Below are positions 26,155 to 35,026 of a stretch of DNA of 64,000 nucleotides, piece after piece. The notes beneath the pieces were generated by a model. The model did not search any database. It worked only from the letters and a program-made list of their open reading frames with translations, and had not been told where the DNA came from. Source of the DNA: Sedimentibacter sp. SX930 (GTDB taxonomy: Bacteria > Bacillota > Bacilli > Lactobacillales > Aerococcaceae). The stretch lies in contig MUZD01000006.1 of NCBI GenBank assembly GCA_002155105.1, positions 124,001 to 188,000 of the forward strand. Reading direction: 5' to 3'. Position 1 is the stretch's first letter, and every line of letters starts with the position of its first letter. The position numbers were made by a program, and so were the translations under genes.

Positions 26155-26184
26155 TTTTTTCGTGGGATGGTAGACGAACCACGC
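26155..26184 (-). promoter_or_regulatory. preQ1-I riboswitch upstream of queT
   Basis: On the minus strand CGTGG and CCACG form P1 around a loop starting TTCGTCTACCATC. An A-rich tail ending AACTAGGAGG follows, with the Shine-Dalgarno inside it. This is the preQ1 class I layout, giving translational control of queT. In place of the usual UAG-CUA pairing, the loop CUA seems to pair with tail UAG. Confidence 0.85.
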
Positions 26185-26314
26185 ACTCCTTCGAGAGCTC
26201 AAACAGTTTACCATACATGTTCTCTTTTGAAAACGACTAATGGCGCATTTTCATCTGATTTTCATTACCTAAAGGAAAGAGCGGCAGAGATGCGGATTCC
26301 CCGTATGACTGTTC

Positions 26315-26447
26315 TTCTCCGGTGAAGCGCTTCTGGACGGAGGTGGGATTCCGTTCGGCAGCGCTCCTCCGGCGAAGGGATGCTGGCCGGAGTTAGGATC
26401 CCATTCGGGCAACTCACCTCCGGCGAACCTGCTTCTGGCAGGAGGTG
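26315..26447. repeat. hairpin array C (three hairpins, 50-51 bp period)
   Basis: Hairpin cores start at 26317, 26367 and 26418. The first is CTCCG...CGGAG with an inner GAAGCGCTTC. The second is CTCCGG...CCGGAG. The third is CACCTCC...GGAGGTG. Stems differ between units but remain self-complementary. The array lies between the alr terminator and the queT riboswitch; the rest of 26185-26484 shows nothing else. Confidence 0.8.
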
Positions 26448-26484
26448 ACGCTCTCAGGTGACTTCGCTCCGTCTTTCGCGCAGC

Positions 26485-26531
26485 AAAAAATCTGTGGAAT
26501 GCCTTCCCTTGTCAGGCACCCCACAGATTTC
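26485..26531 (-). terminator. terminator after alr
   Basis: AAATCTGTGG and CCACAGATTT form the outer stem with a secondary inner pairing, followed on the minus strand by a T run. Confidence 0.88.
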
Positions 26532-26539
26532 CCATTTTT

Positions 26540-27661
26540 CTATTTGTAGACGCGCGGAACGCGGGCGTTGATTCCCGTCAAGAGTTCATAGCCAATCGTA
26601 TCGATCGTTACCGCCATTTCGGAGGGATTGTTGACGAGTCCGCCGTTTTCCCCCAAGAGCGTCACTTTTGTTCCGACCGGATATTCTTTCGGCAGGCTGA
26701 TCATGCATTGATCCATGCAGATGACTCCCCGGATCGGACAACGCTGGCCATCCACAATGACAGTCTGATGGCGAAGATCCCGTCTCCACCCGTCGGCATA
26801 GCCGATCGGAAGCGTAGCGATCCATTCTCCCTCAAAAGCACGGTAGCGGGCGCCGTATGCGATTGTGTCGCCTTCATGCATCTGTTTGACGTAGCTGATC
26901 TGGGTATCCAACTGTACGGATGGCTTCAGTTCATAAGGAAGCTCCAACACGGTGTCGGAAGGGTTGTAGCCGTACATTGCGATTCCGACGCGGACCGCAT
27001 CCGTCCGGAACGCTTCATGCCAAAGCGAAATCGCGGAATTCGCCAGATGCACAATCGGCGGTCGTTGCGCCATCGCCTGCAAAATCTCTTCAAATAAAGT
27101 CAGCTGGCGCTCCACCAATGTCGGATCTTCCCCATCGGCCGTTGCGAAGTGGGTAAAGATACCTTCGAAAACAAAGCCATCCAATTCGGCAATACGCGCT
27201 TCGAAGGCCTGGACCTCCTCGACCGTACGCAGACCAATGCGACCCATACCGGTGTCGATCGCCAAATGCACACGGACCGGCAGCTCCGTTTTCCGTTCCT
27301 GCAGATACGGCAAAGCCGCTTCCAGCCATTCCGCTGCCGTGACGGCCACGCTGATTCCGTTATCCGCTATAAGCGCAGCGTCTTCTGCCTCCGTTGGGCC
27401 AACAACCATGATGAAATCATCGGACAGACCATTCTCCCGCAGCTCCATTGCCTCATCCAACAGCGCGACACAAAAACCGTCCACGCCAGCTTCCTTCGCC
27501 TTTTTCGCAACCGGGACGGCTCCCAGTCCATAGGCATCCGCCTTTACGACCGCGAAAAATTTCTTTCCAGGCGACAGACCCTTCCTGATTTGTTGGATGT
27601 TCCACGAAATAGCTTCCAAATCGACAGTTTCTATTGTGGGACGGTGCTTTCCTACTACCAT
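26540..27661 (-). CDS. alr: alanine racemase
   Basis: A 373-residue PLP enzyme that makes D-alanine for peptidoglycan. The PLP lysine lies in FFAVVKADAYGLGAV. Fold type III features are the RVHLAIDTGMGRIG segment and the second catalytic tyrosine in TIAYGARYRA. The C-terminal motif MDQCMISLP is present. ATG at 27661 has AAAGGGG 10 bases upstream. It follows acpS by 15 bases, the usual acpS-alr operon of Firmicutes. D-Ala is used by ddl, encoded 4 kb upstream. Confidence 0.96.
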   Translation of the reverse strand: MVVGKHRPTIETVDLEAISWNIQQIRKGLSPGKKFFAVVKADAYGLGAVPVAKKAKEAGVDGFCVALLDEAMELRENGLSDDFIMVVGPTEAEDAALIADNGISVAVTAAEWLEAALPYLQERKTELPVRVHLAIDTGMGRIGLRTVEEVQAFEARIAELDGFVFEGIFTHFATADGEDPTLVERQLTLFEEILQAMAQRPPIVHLANSAISLWHEAFRTDAVRVGIAMYGYNPSDTVLELPYELKPSVQLDTQISYVKQMHEGDTIAYGARYRAFEGEWIATLPIGYADGWRRDLRHQTVIVDGQRCPIRGVICMDQCMISLPKEYPVGTKVTLLGENGGLVNNPSEMAVTIDTIGYELLTGINARVPRVYK

Positions 27662-27676
27662 TTGTAAAAGACCCCT

Positions 27677-28027
27677 TTACTTTTCTAATACCACTTGCGC
27701 GGCAATGATGTTCCCCGAATGGGTGATGGAAACGAATCCTGTCCCATCAAACGGAGATTTGGTTATTTCAGGCTTCCGGTTCTCTCCGGGCAAAATTTCG
27801 ATATCTTGGAAAGACAGCTTGCCGATGCCTGTGCCATAAGCCTTCGAGAAAGCTTCCTTCGCGGCATAGCGACCGGCCAAAAATTCCATTTGGCGTGATC
27901 CGCTAAGAGCCAGGAACAACTTCAGTTCCGCTTCGGTCAGAACCCGCTCCGCAAAATCCGAACGCCGATCGTAGGCTTTTGTGATGCGGTCCAGCTCGGT
28001 TACGTCCAATCCTATTCCATAAATCAT
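27677..28027 (-). CDS. acpS: holo-[acyl-carrier-protein] synthase
   Basis: A 116-residue 4'-phosphopantetheinyl transferase that activates acyl carrier protein. It carries the two family motifs GIGLDVTELDRI and FLAGRYAAKEAFSKAYGTG with the metal-binding Asp and Glu. ATG at 28027 is preferred over an upstream GTG at 28036 for its position after GGCGGTG. It forms an operon with alr. Confidence 0.95.
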   Translation of the reverse strand: MIYGIGLDVTELDRITKAYDRRSDFAERVLTEAELKLFLALSGSRQMEFLAGRYAAKEAFSKAYGTGIGKLSFQDIEILPGENRKPEITKSPFDGTGFVSITHSGNIIAAQVVLEK

Positions 28028-28094
28028 TCCAATCACCGCCTATTCTGCATGCATTGTTCTCATTTTACCAAAAACAACATAAATTTTCACCATA

Positions 28095-28218
28095 AGAAAA
28101 GCGGAACGGGTTCGTTCAGCCCTGAAAGAAATTTAGGAAATCGTGCCGACTGAGCATCGTAGAGCGCAATAGGTACGATTTATCTAATTTCCGAAGGGCT
28201 TACCCGTGCAGCTAGACA
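28095..28218. repeat. 124-bp structured dispersed element, copy 1
   Basis: Begins AGAAAAGC and ends GCTAGACA, like the copies at 43243 and 55327. Inside are an outer stem (ACGGGT / ACCCGT, AGCCCT / AGGGCT), the segment GAAATTTAGGAAAT pairing with ATTTATCTAATTTC, the stem AAATCGT / ACGATTT, and the conserved loop TGAGCATCGTAGAGCGCAAT. Similarity to copy 2 continues for about 50 bases beyond the right end. It lies between acpS and cshA. Confidence 0.85.
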
Positions 28219-28312
28219 TCTTTTTAATTGCATGAAACAGCTTGGGAACCTATGTAACACCAACGGTGATGCACTTTTAGCTCAAATATATTAGACTTTT
28301 CAAGCAAATAAG

Positions 28313-28357
28313 AAAAACCTCTTCCCCAATTGGCCTACGCCAGGGGAAGAGGTTTTT
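28313..28357 (-). terminator. terminator after cshA
   Basis: A 15-bp stem (AAAAACCTCTTCCCC / GGGGAAGAGGTTTTT) with U-rich flanks follows the cshA stop by ten bases. Confidence 0.92.
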
Positions 28358-28366
28358 GATCATGAA

Positions 28367-29935
28367 TTAGTCGTTGTTGCTGCGGATAGTGAAGCTATGG
28401 CTGCTTTTTTTAGGTGCGCCGGCACTGCCGCCGCCACGTTTGTCATCATAGCGTTTGCCGCCGGAGCGTGGTTTGCTGTCGCTTGAGCGATTTTTGTTGC
28501 CACTGCGTTCTCCGCTGCGTTCGCCGCTTCCGCGTCTTTCTGATGAACCACGGTTACCTTTGTAGCCGCCGCCGGTGCTCTTACCTTTGTAACCACCGCC
28601 GCCTTTACCTTTTCTTGAAGGCAATGGGCGTTCTGGTGTGATCTTAACAGGAACATCAGTAGCATCTTTAGAAAGACTCTTCAAGAATGCTGCTACCAAA
28701 TCTTCAGCTGTGTGCTCTTCAAGCAAACGAACAGCAGCACGTTGATATTTGTCTGTTTCTGTTTCTTTAACCAATGTTTCCACTTCATCCATAGCTGTTT
28801 TCACTTGGCCACGGAAAGCTTCTTCGTCACTTGGTGGTTGTAATGGAGTGATCGGTTTTTTGGTTAAGTTTTCGATTGTACGCAAGTAATCCATTTCGTT
28901 TGGTGTAACGAAAGTCACTGACATACCTTCTTTACCGGCACGACCAGTACGGCCGATACGGTGAACATAGCTTTCTGGATCTTGAGGGATATCGTAGTTG
29001 TACACGTGTGTAACACCTGTAACATCCAATCCACGAGCAGCAACGTCAGTCGCTACTAAGAAATCCAATTCGCCAGTCTTGAAAGCATTCAATACACTCA
29101 TACGTTTTTGTTGTGTCAAATCGCCATGGATTCCTTCTGCGCGGTAACCGCGTAGTTCCAAACCTTTAGACAATTCATCAACACGACGTTTTGTACGGCC
29201 GAAAACGATAGCCAATTCCGGATTTTGAACATCGAACAAACGAGTCATTGTATCGAATTTTTCAAAGTCTTTACATTTGACGAAATATTGATCAATTAAG
29301 TTAGCTGAAGCGTGAGATGCCTTAATTTTTACGTGTTCTGGAGCATGCATGAATTTAACACCGATTTTTTTGATCTGGTCAGGCATCGTTGCTGAGAACA
29401 ACAATGTTTGACGCTCAGACGGTGTTTCACTAAGGATGCTTTCGATGTCTTCCAAGAAGCCCATGTTCAACATTTCATCTGCTTCATCCAAAACTAGCGT
29501 TTCAATATGATCCAAACGAATTGTTTTGCGTTTGATGTGGTCCAAAAGACGACCAGGTGTCCCAACAATAATTTGCGGTTTGTTTTTTAAAGCGCGAATT
29601 TGACGGCTGATATCTGCTCCACCATAAACAACTTGTACGGATACACGTTTGTCTTTGCCTAAGCGATAAAGTTCTTCTTGTGTTTGAATCGCTAATTCAC
29701 GTGTTGGCGCGATAACAATCCCTTGGATAGCTTTGTTTTCTGTGTTGATTTTTTGCAACATCGGCAATCCAAAAGCAGCTGTTTTACCAGTACCTGTTTG
29801 TGCTTGGCCGATAACGTCTAGTCCTTTGAGCGCCAAAGGAATAGTTTCCGTTTGGATGGGTGTTGCTTCCTCGAAGCCCATTGTCTCAATCGACTGTAAT
29901 AATACTGCATCTAAACCTAATTCTGAAAATTTCAT
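28367..29935 (-). CDS. cshA: DEAD-box RNA helicase CshA
   Basis: A 522-residue ATP-dependent RNA helicase linked to mRNA decay, ribosome assembly and cold growth. Motifs in order: GFEEATPIQ (Q motif), [11 protein letters not shown] (I), PTRELA (Ia), TPGRLLDH (Ib), VLDEADEML (II), SATMP (III), [12 protein letters not shown] (V) and [13 protein letters not shown] (VI). A 90-residue basic tail rich in G, R, S and K (from about 430) is typical of CshA and binds RNA. The ATG at 29935 has AGGAGG upstream. Codon use is biased towards few codons, suggesting high expression. A leader of about 185 bases precedes it. Confidence 0.95.
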   Translation of the reverse strand: MKFSELGLDAVLLQSIETMGFEEATPIQTETIPLALKGLDVIGQAQTGTGKTAAFGLPMLQKINTENKAIQGIVIAPTRELAIQTQEELYRLGKDKRVSVQVVYGGADISRQIRALKNKPQIIVGTPGRLLDHIKRKTIRLDHIETLVLDEADEMLNMGFLEDIESILSETPSERQTLLFSATMPDQIKKIGVKFMHAPEHVKIKASHASANLIDQYFVKCKDFEKFDTMTRLFDVQNPELAIVFGRTKRRVDELSKGLELRGYRAEGIHGDLTQQKRMSVLNAFKTGELDFLVATDVAARGLDVTGVTHVYNYDIPQDPESYVHRIGRTGRAGKEGMSVTFVTPNEMDYLRTIENLTKKPITPLQPPSDEEAFRGQVKTAMDEVETLVKETETDKYQRAAVRLLEEHTAEDLVAAFLKSLSKDATDVPVKITPERPLPSRKGKGGGGYKGKSTGGGYKGNRGSSERRGSGERSGERSGNKNRSSDSKPRSGGKRYDDKRGGGSAGAPKKSSHSFTIRSNND

Positions 29936-30126
29936 GTTTCCTCCTAATTTTGAGAAACTAAAATTTAGAGAGTCTTTTCTTTTACCCGTATCTAAATACG
30001 GTTCATAATCTTATAAATAAAAGATAAACCTTTTTTACTTAATCCCTTGAATAGAAAGCTTGATAAATCAAACATTCTGCACTTCGCAGAAAAAACCCTC
30101 TTATTTCTCTATTCTTACCATCAGCA

Positions 30127-30155
30127 ATAATAACACGTTCCGCAAAGTATTACAA
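30127..30155 (-). promoter_or_regulatory. promoter of cshA with long leader
   Basis: TTGTAA and TATTAT are separated by 17 bases on the minus strand. Transcription would begin about 185 bases before the cshA ATG. The leader contains small hairpins TTCTGC / GCAGAA and CCGTAT / ATACGG. Nothing else is recognised in 29936-30339. Confidence 0.65.
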
Positions 30156-30339
30156 ATCATTTTCTCTTAAAATAATGGAATTTCTTACAAAAAAACCTTG
30201 TTGTAAGGATATTTCTAATGAAAATGACAAGTAGTTCTACAATTTACCGACAATTGACAGATGCGCTCCAAATTGGCTGAAAAGGGGATAACCTTGCTTA
30301 TGCGACGACACGACTCATCCAAATCCTTTACATTTCCTA

Positions 30340-31716
30340 TTATACACGCAAAGCGGCCACAACCGCCAATAAATCGGTGCCGAAACTGGATTTGATCAGC
30401 ACTTGATCGGCTTGCTGAAGCTCTGCCTTCAGCTTATCGATCAATGGCGCCTTCTCCCCAACATAATGATAAAGTTTTCCTTCCGGAAAGGCAGACTTTA
30501 AGTTTTCATAAAGAGCGGCCATTTCCGTTCCGTAAAGATAGACCTGATCGAAGTCTGCAGGGGAAATTTCAGCCGCCAAGGCAGCGTGCATTTCAGCAGA
30601 ACGTTCACCCAATTCCCGGATATCCCCGAGCACCGCAATTTTCTTGCCCTCACGCGGTAGATGTGCGAATGAACGCAATACGGCCGTCATCGAAGTCGGG
30701 CTGGCATTGTAGGCATCGTTCAACAGTTGCGAGCCATTTACGCCATCCAACCACTGCGTGCGGTTGGCGGTCAGCTGAAAGGCCGCCAAGGCTTCCTTCA
30801 CTTCGGCGATTGTCATGCCCAACACCTGTGCAGCTGCTAATGCGGCCAAGGCATTCCGGACATTGTAAACACCCAATACAGGGATCTCCAGATCGACATT
30901 CGGATCCAGACTCACATGGAAAGTTGTTCTGGTTTTACCGGGAACAATGGCAAAGGCATAGACCGTATCCGTTTCGTCCGTGCCGAAAGTCAGCTGGCGG
31001 AAGTTGCTTCCCTGAGGCAGCTCTTCGGCGATCAACGGCTCATCACCAGGATAAATGAGCGTCCCTTCCGGCTTCAGCCCCTCCAAAATTTCCAACTTGG
31101 CTTTGGCGATGCCGCGGCGGCTCCCGAGGAACTCCAGATGGCTGTCCCCTATCAACGTGATGATGGCCACATCCGGTTTGGCCAATCGGCTCAACAAGCT
31201 GATTTCACCGAAGTTGCTCATGCCCATTTCAAGCACCAACACTTCAGTGTCTTCCGGCATATCCAGGATGGTCATCGGCATGCCGATTTCATTATTGTAA
31301 TTGCCCTCCGTTTTGTGGACACGGAACCGCGAGGACAGGACGGCCGCCGTCATGTCTTTGGTGGTCGTTTTCCCGTTGCTGCCCGTGATCGCGACCACTT
31401 TTGGTTGGATCATATTCAGGTAGGCTTCCGCCAGTTTTTGCAAAGCCTCTAGCGTGTCATCAACGAGAATGACGGCAATATCTTCAGGCGCTTCCCCTGC
31501 TTCACGGCTCCATAAAGTTGCTGCCGCGCCGTTCTTGATTGCCGATTGGACATAATCATGACCATCCGTTTCCCCCTGCAAAGGCACAAACAAACTGTCG
31601 GGCGTTGCTTTGCGGGAGTCGAAGACAACAGCAGTTATTTCAGCGAAGCGATTAGCGGACGTATAGTCGATCGCTCCGACAGCTTTCACAACATCGATGA
31701 TGCGTAATGGTTTCAT
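30340..31716 (-). CDS. murF: UDP-MurNAc-tripeptide:D-Ala-D-Ala ligase
   Basis: MurF adds D-Ala-D-Ala to the UDP-MurNAc tripeptide, the last cytoplasmic step of the precursor peptide. The 458-residue protein has the three Mur-ligase domains: an N-terminal domain with FDSRKATPDSLFVPLQGE, the ATP loop ITGSNGKTTTKDM, EMGMSNFGEI, and the C-terminal DAYNASPTSM and VLGDIRELGE. ATG at 31716 has GAGGAAC upstream. It follows ddl on the same strand, but a branched hairpin lies between them. Confidence 0.96.
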   Translation of the reverse strand: MKPLRIIDVVKAVGAIDYTSANRFAEITAVVFDSRKATPDSLFVPLQGETDGHDYVQSAIKNGAAATLWSREAGEAPEDIAVILVDDTLEALQKLAEAYLNMIQPKVVAITGSNGKTTTKDMTAAVLSSRFRVHKTEGNYNNEIGMPMTILDMPEDTEVLVLEMGMSNFGEISLLSRLAKPDVAIITLIGDSHLEFLGSRRGIAKAKLEILEGLKPEGTLIYPGDEPLIAEELPQGSNFRQLTFGTDETDTVYAFAIVPGKTRTTFHVSLDPNVDLEIPVLGVYNVRNALAALAAAQVLGMTIAEVKEALAAFQLTANRTQWLDGVNGSQLLNDAYNASPTSMTAVLRSFAHLPREGKKIAVLGDIRELGERSAEMHAALAAEISPADFDQVYLYGTEMAALYENLKSAFPEGKLYHYVGEKAPLIDKLKAELQQADQVLIKSSFGTDLLAVVAALRV

Positions 31717-31764
31717 ATTTGGTTCCTCATTTCCAATTATTTCTCAGAAGCCCGATCTAAAAAA

Positions 31765-31841
31765 GGCCGTCCTTCCCTGGGTTCGCAGCAAGCATTCCAT
31801 GCTTTTGGTGCTGCTGGCGATCAGGGAAATCACGGCCTTTC
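31765..31841 (-). terminator. branched terminator between ddl and murF
   Basis: The outer stem AAAGGCCGT / ACGGCCTTT and the next stem TTCCCTG / CAGGGAA enclose a further small hairpin (CAGCAGCA / TGCTGC region). The minus-strand reading ends in six T. Confidence 0.75.
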
Positions 31842-31846
31842 ATTCA

Positions 31847-32932
31847 TCATTCTACAAATTGATAGGATAGTTTTTCTTCATGGCGTTTTAAAGCCAATTG
31901 GATCAACTCTTCCACCAGATCACTGTACTTCAATCCAGTGTGTTCCCAAAGCAACGGATACATGCTGCGGGAAGTGAAGCCAGGCAAAGTATTGACTTCA
32001 TTAATGTAGATTTCATTGTTTTTGGTCACAAAGAAATCACAACGGCTCAACCCGCTGCCGTCAAGCGCTCGGAAAGCGATCGTTGCATAATTCTGCAATT
32101 TGGCAGTGATTTCTTCCGGTAATTCAGCCGGAATCTGCAGCAGCACTTCTTCATTGCCGTACTTCTCTTCGTAGTCATAGAAATCTTTGGTTTTAACGAT
32201 TTCACCGGGTACGGAGGTATGAACATCGTCATTACCCAATACCGCGATTTCGATTTCACGGGCTTCGATGCCTTGTTCAACGACCACGCGACGGTCATAG
32301 CGGAAAGCCGTTTCGATCGCTGCAGTCAACTCTTCAAGATTCGTAGCTTTAGAAATGCCGACGCTTGAGCCCATATTGGCTGGCTTGATGTACATCGGAT
32401 AAATCAGGCTGCCTTCGCATTGGATAAAGATCTTCTCGCGGTCATTTTTCCAGTCGTTACGGGTAACGGCCACGTAAGGCACTTGCGGCAACCCTGCTTG
32501 TTGGAAAAGATGCTTGCTGACGATTTTGTCCATTCCGCTGGCGCTGGCAAGGACACCACAGCCGACATACGGCATATTAAGGACTTCAAAAAGCCCTTGC
32601 ACCGTTCCATCTTCTCCGTTGGGGCCATGCAATACGGGGAAAATGACAGCATCCTCAGACTGGATGTCTGCAGGGGAAATAAGTTCGCCGTAGGATTTGC
32701 CATCTTGCGAATCAGCAAAACGCTTCTCGGAACCCGGCTCTAAATAAAGGTTCTCAGAGAATGCCACCGGTTCAGAAAGGGATTGCCCTTGAATCCATGC
32801 GCCTGCCTTGGTGATGTAGACGGGCACAACTTCATAATAGTTGAAATAAATCGCCTTTATGATTGAATGTGCTGTCAGGATCGAGATATCGTGCTCAGCG
32901 CTCTTTCCGCCGTAAATCAAATAAATTTTCAT
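31847..32932 (-). CDS. ddl: D-alanine--D-alanine ligase
   Basis: Ddl joins two D-Ala residues for peptidoglycan synthesis. This 361-residue ATP-grasp protein starts MKIYLIYGGKSAEHDISILTA. It has VFPVLHGPNGEDGTVQGLFE, the KPANMGSSVGISKA loop, EIEIAVLGN and the metal site YINEVNTLPGFTSRSMYP. A tyrosine at the position linked to D-Ala-D-Ala (rather than D-Lac) ligases is not confidently assignable by eye. ATG at 32932 has CGGAGGA upstream. It lies next to murF, the next user of its product. Confidence 0.95.
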   Translation of the reverse strand: MKIYLIYGGKSAEHDISILTAHSIIKAIYFNYYEVVPVYITKAGAWIQGQSLSEPVAFSENLYLEPGSEKRFADSQDGKSYGELISPADIQSEDAVIFPVLHGPNGEDGTVQGLFEVLNMPYVGCGVLASASGMDKIVSKHLFQQAGLPQVPYVAVTRNDWKNDREKIFIQCEGSLIYPMYIKPANMGSSVGISKATNLEELTAAIETAFRYDRRVVVEQGIEAREIEIAVLGNDDVHTSVPGEIVKTKDFYDYEEKYGNEEVLLQIPAELPEEITAKLQNYATIAFRALDGSGLSRCDFFVTKNNEIYINEVNTLPGFTSRSMYPLLWEHTGLKYSDLVEELIQLALKRHEEKLSYQFVE

Positions 32933-33080
32933 CGAGAAATCCTCCGAATTTTTTGATAACTACCTTAATCAAGAAACATTGTACCATATTTATTTTTTAC
33001 CTAAAACGATTTTTGTGAAAAGTGGCTTGGCCGCCCTCTTGCTGGGGCCAAGATGGCTTATTCCGGCTCAATGGATACAG

Positions 33081-33107
33081 AAAAAGCCTAAGTTCCGGCT
33101 TAGGCTT
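33081..33107 (-). terminator. terminator after the gene at 33108
   Basis: AGCCTAAG and CTTAGGCT form a stem with a six-base loop, followed on the minus strand by TTTTT. A second hairpin (CTTGGCC / GGCCAAG, 33026-33054) lies just downstream without a clear T run. Confidence 0.85.
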
Positions 33108-33857
33108 TCAATCAAAGTCTATGTCAATTTTCCACTCATTGCGTTCCATGTCATAACAGATGGTGCCCACCGAATCCTTTTCGTTGAAACGGCCGCCGAT
33201 GCTGGCGTAACGGTCTTCCGCGATGAACAAGGGGATGCAGTATGTATTTTCTTCGATGCTCATCTGCCTGAAGGAGATTACGGCCCCTTCTTTGAAGATC
33301 GGAATGAATTCCTTCACGCGTTCGATCGGGAATGGCGCAATTTCTTTGTCTTTCTGATAAAAGCGCTTCTTCTCATTCACTTTTTCCTTCAACTTGACGG
33401 TGATGGCTTCGGCGAACAGCTCATGGAATTGTTCCAGGTAGCGATAGTACATTTTTATGAAGCCATTCGGCAACGTGAGGTAGATGTAGTTGTTTTGTAA
33501 TTTATAATAGAACGGTGAGTGCAGGTGCGTATGCGCATGGGCGATATACAGGATCTCGGATATTTCGATTGGGGTGAGGAGATGCAACATATCCACATTC
33601 ACAAAATCAATCCATTTTCCCATAGCGGTTTGATTGTCCGTCCCTTTTTGGAAGAACGCTTTTACATTTTCTTGGCCTTTGATCACCTGAAAACCGGTAT
33701 GATTATCATATGTTCCAATACTTTTTCTTCCATCCACCAACAATAAGTTTTCCGGAAGCTTCCGGGCTAACTTTGTGTAATCCTTCACCGCTATCCCTTT
33801 GCTCAAAACATAATTGCTGACTGTTTCATAATGAACATATAACATATCTTCGCTCAT
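33108..33857 (-). CDS. uncharacterised protein
   Basis: A 249-residue soluble, mixed-charge protein I do not recognise. It begins MSEDMLYVHYETVSNYVLSK and has a His-rich stretch IAHAHTHLHSPFYYK near the middle, a possible metal or active site. The C-terminus (SIGGRFNEKDSVGTICYDME) is beta-rich. There is no signal peptide or membrane helix. ATG at 33857 has GGGGGG 7 bases upstream and a terminator follows the stop, so it is a real monocistronic gene. It lies between htpX and ddl with no informative partner. Confidence 0.75.
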   Translation of the reverse strand: MSEDMLYVHYETVSNYVLSKGIAVKDYTKLARKLPENLLLVDGRKSIGTYDNHTGFQVIKGQENVKAFFQKGTDNQTAMGKWIDFVNVDMLHLLTPIEISEILYIAHAHTHLHSPFYYKLQNNYIYLTLPNGFIKMYYRYLEQFHELFAEAITVKLKEKVNEKKRFYQKDKEIAPFPIERVKEFIPIFKEGAVISFRQMSIEENTYCIPLFIAEDRYASIGGRFNEKDSVGTICYDMERNEWKIDIDFD

Positions 33858-34070
33858 GAATGTTCCCCCCCTTTCCGAAATATCCCTTATTATCATTCTA
33901 CTACGTGCAAATCCGATTAAGGTATCAGTACCATGTTAATATTATTACAAATCCGTATCTTTTACAAAGATAATTTGCCTTTTTCCCCTATTTTTTTTCA
34001 TAGCAACAAATTGAAAGGGTTTTCACATCAGAAACCGAACTTTATTTGTACAATTTGCATAAAATGTCCG

Positions 34071-34097
34071 AAAAAAGAAGCTATTTACATAGCTTCT
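34071..34097 (-). terminator. terminator enclosing the htpX stop codon
   Basis: AGAAGCTAT and ATAGCTTCT form a 9-bp stem whose loop is GTAA, part of the htpX stop TAA at 34085-34087, followed by six T on the minus strand. The last codons of htpX encode the left arm. Confidence 0.85.
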
Positions 34098-34990
34098 AAT
34101 CGTTTGATTCGGTTTGCCGTTGAAGGGTGGGTCGAAAACAAGCCATCATTTTCTGCTTCGCCCTCCTTCATCCGTTTGAAAGGATTCACAATATAGAGCG
34201 AGGCACTGGCTGCATTCGCTGCCTCCATCGGGTCGCTTGTCGCTATTTTGATTAAAGCGGATTTCAGTCCTTCCGGATTGCGTGTGAACTCAATCGCACT
34301 CGCATCAGCCAGATACTCCCGGTTGCGGGAGAGTGCCAAGCGGATGATGGTGGCCACAAAGGGCGAAAGAACCAGGATCAGCAAGGAAAGGATCAGCAAT
34401 ATGATGCCCGCCCCTCCGCTGTTATCGCTTCTGCGTCGGCGACCGCCACCCCAAAACATCATCCGGGTGCTGAACTGGGCCAAAAACGCAATCAGCCCCG
34501 CTATCGCCAAAGCGACAGTGGATAAGCGGATGTCATAGTTGCGGATATGCGCGAATTCATGCGCCAAGACCCCAGTCAGCTCTTCCCGGTTCAGTTTCTT
34601 CAGCAATCCCGTCGTCACGGCGACAGATGCTTTTTCCGGCGAATTTCCGGCCGCAAACGCATTCGGGCTTTCATCCTCGATGATGAAGATTCTCGGAAAA
34701 GGCAACCGTGTCACGATAGTCATTTCCTCGACGATATTCCAGAGCATCGGGTATTGCGCCTTATCCGTTATTTCCTTGGCATTGTTCAGGCTCATGACCA
34801 CTTGTGTGGATTGTGCAACCATGATGACGACGTAGGCCAATCCGATGATCAAAGCAAGCGCAACACCGGACAAAGCGTTGTCCCAATTCAGATAGCCGAT
34901 GGCCGCCCCCAATGCCGCAAATAGGAGAAAGAATAAGAATACGATCAGCACGGTGCGCCGTTTATTCTGCTCAATTTGTTGATGGAGCAA
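34085..34990 (-). CDS. htpX: membrane zinc metalloprotease HtpX
   Basis: A 301-residue M48 protease for membrane protein quality control. The zinc site is VLAHEFAHIRNYD, with the third ligand in NREYLADASAIEF. Four hydrophobic segments flank the catalytic domain (about 17-37, 42-60, 160-180, 198-218). The start is TTG at 34990 (GGTGAG 5 bases upstream), giving LHQQIEQNKRRTVLIVF, which matches the usual HtpX N-terminus; no suitable ATG exists. It follows lemA by 36 bases; lemA-htpX is a common pair. Confidence 0.95.
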   Translation of the reverse strand: MLHQQIEQNKRRTVLIVFLFFLLFAALGAAIGYLNWDNALSGVALALIIGLAYVVIMVAQSTQVVMSLNNAKEITDKAQYPMLWNIVEEMTIVTRLPFPRIFIIEDESPNAFAAGNSPEKASVAVTTGLLKKLNREELTGVLAHEFAHIRNYDIRLSTVALAIAGLIAFLAQFSTRMMFWGGGRRRRSDNSGGAGIILLILSLLILVLSPFVATIIRLALSRNREYLADASAIEFTRNPEGLKSALIKIATSDPMEAANAASASLYIVNPFKRMKEGEAENDGLFSTHPSTANRIKRLEAM

Positions 34991-35026
34991 AGGTACTCAC
35001 CAACTTTCCGTCTAAATCATATTTTC

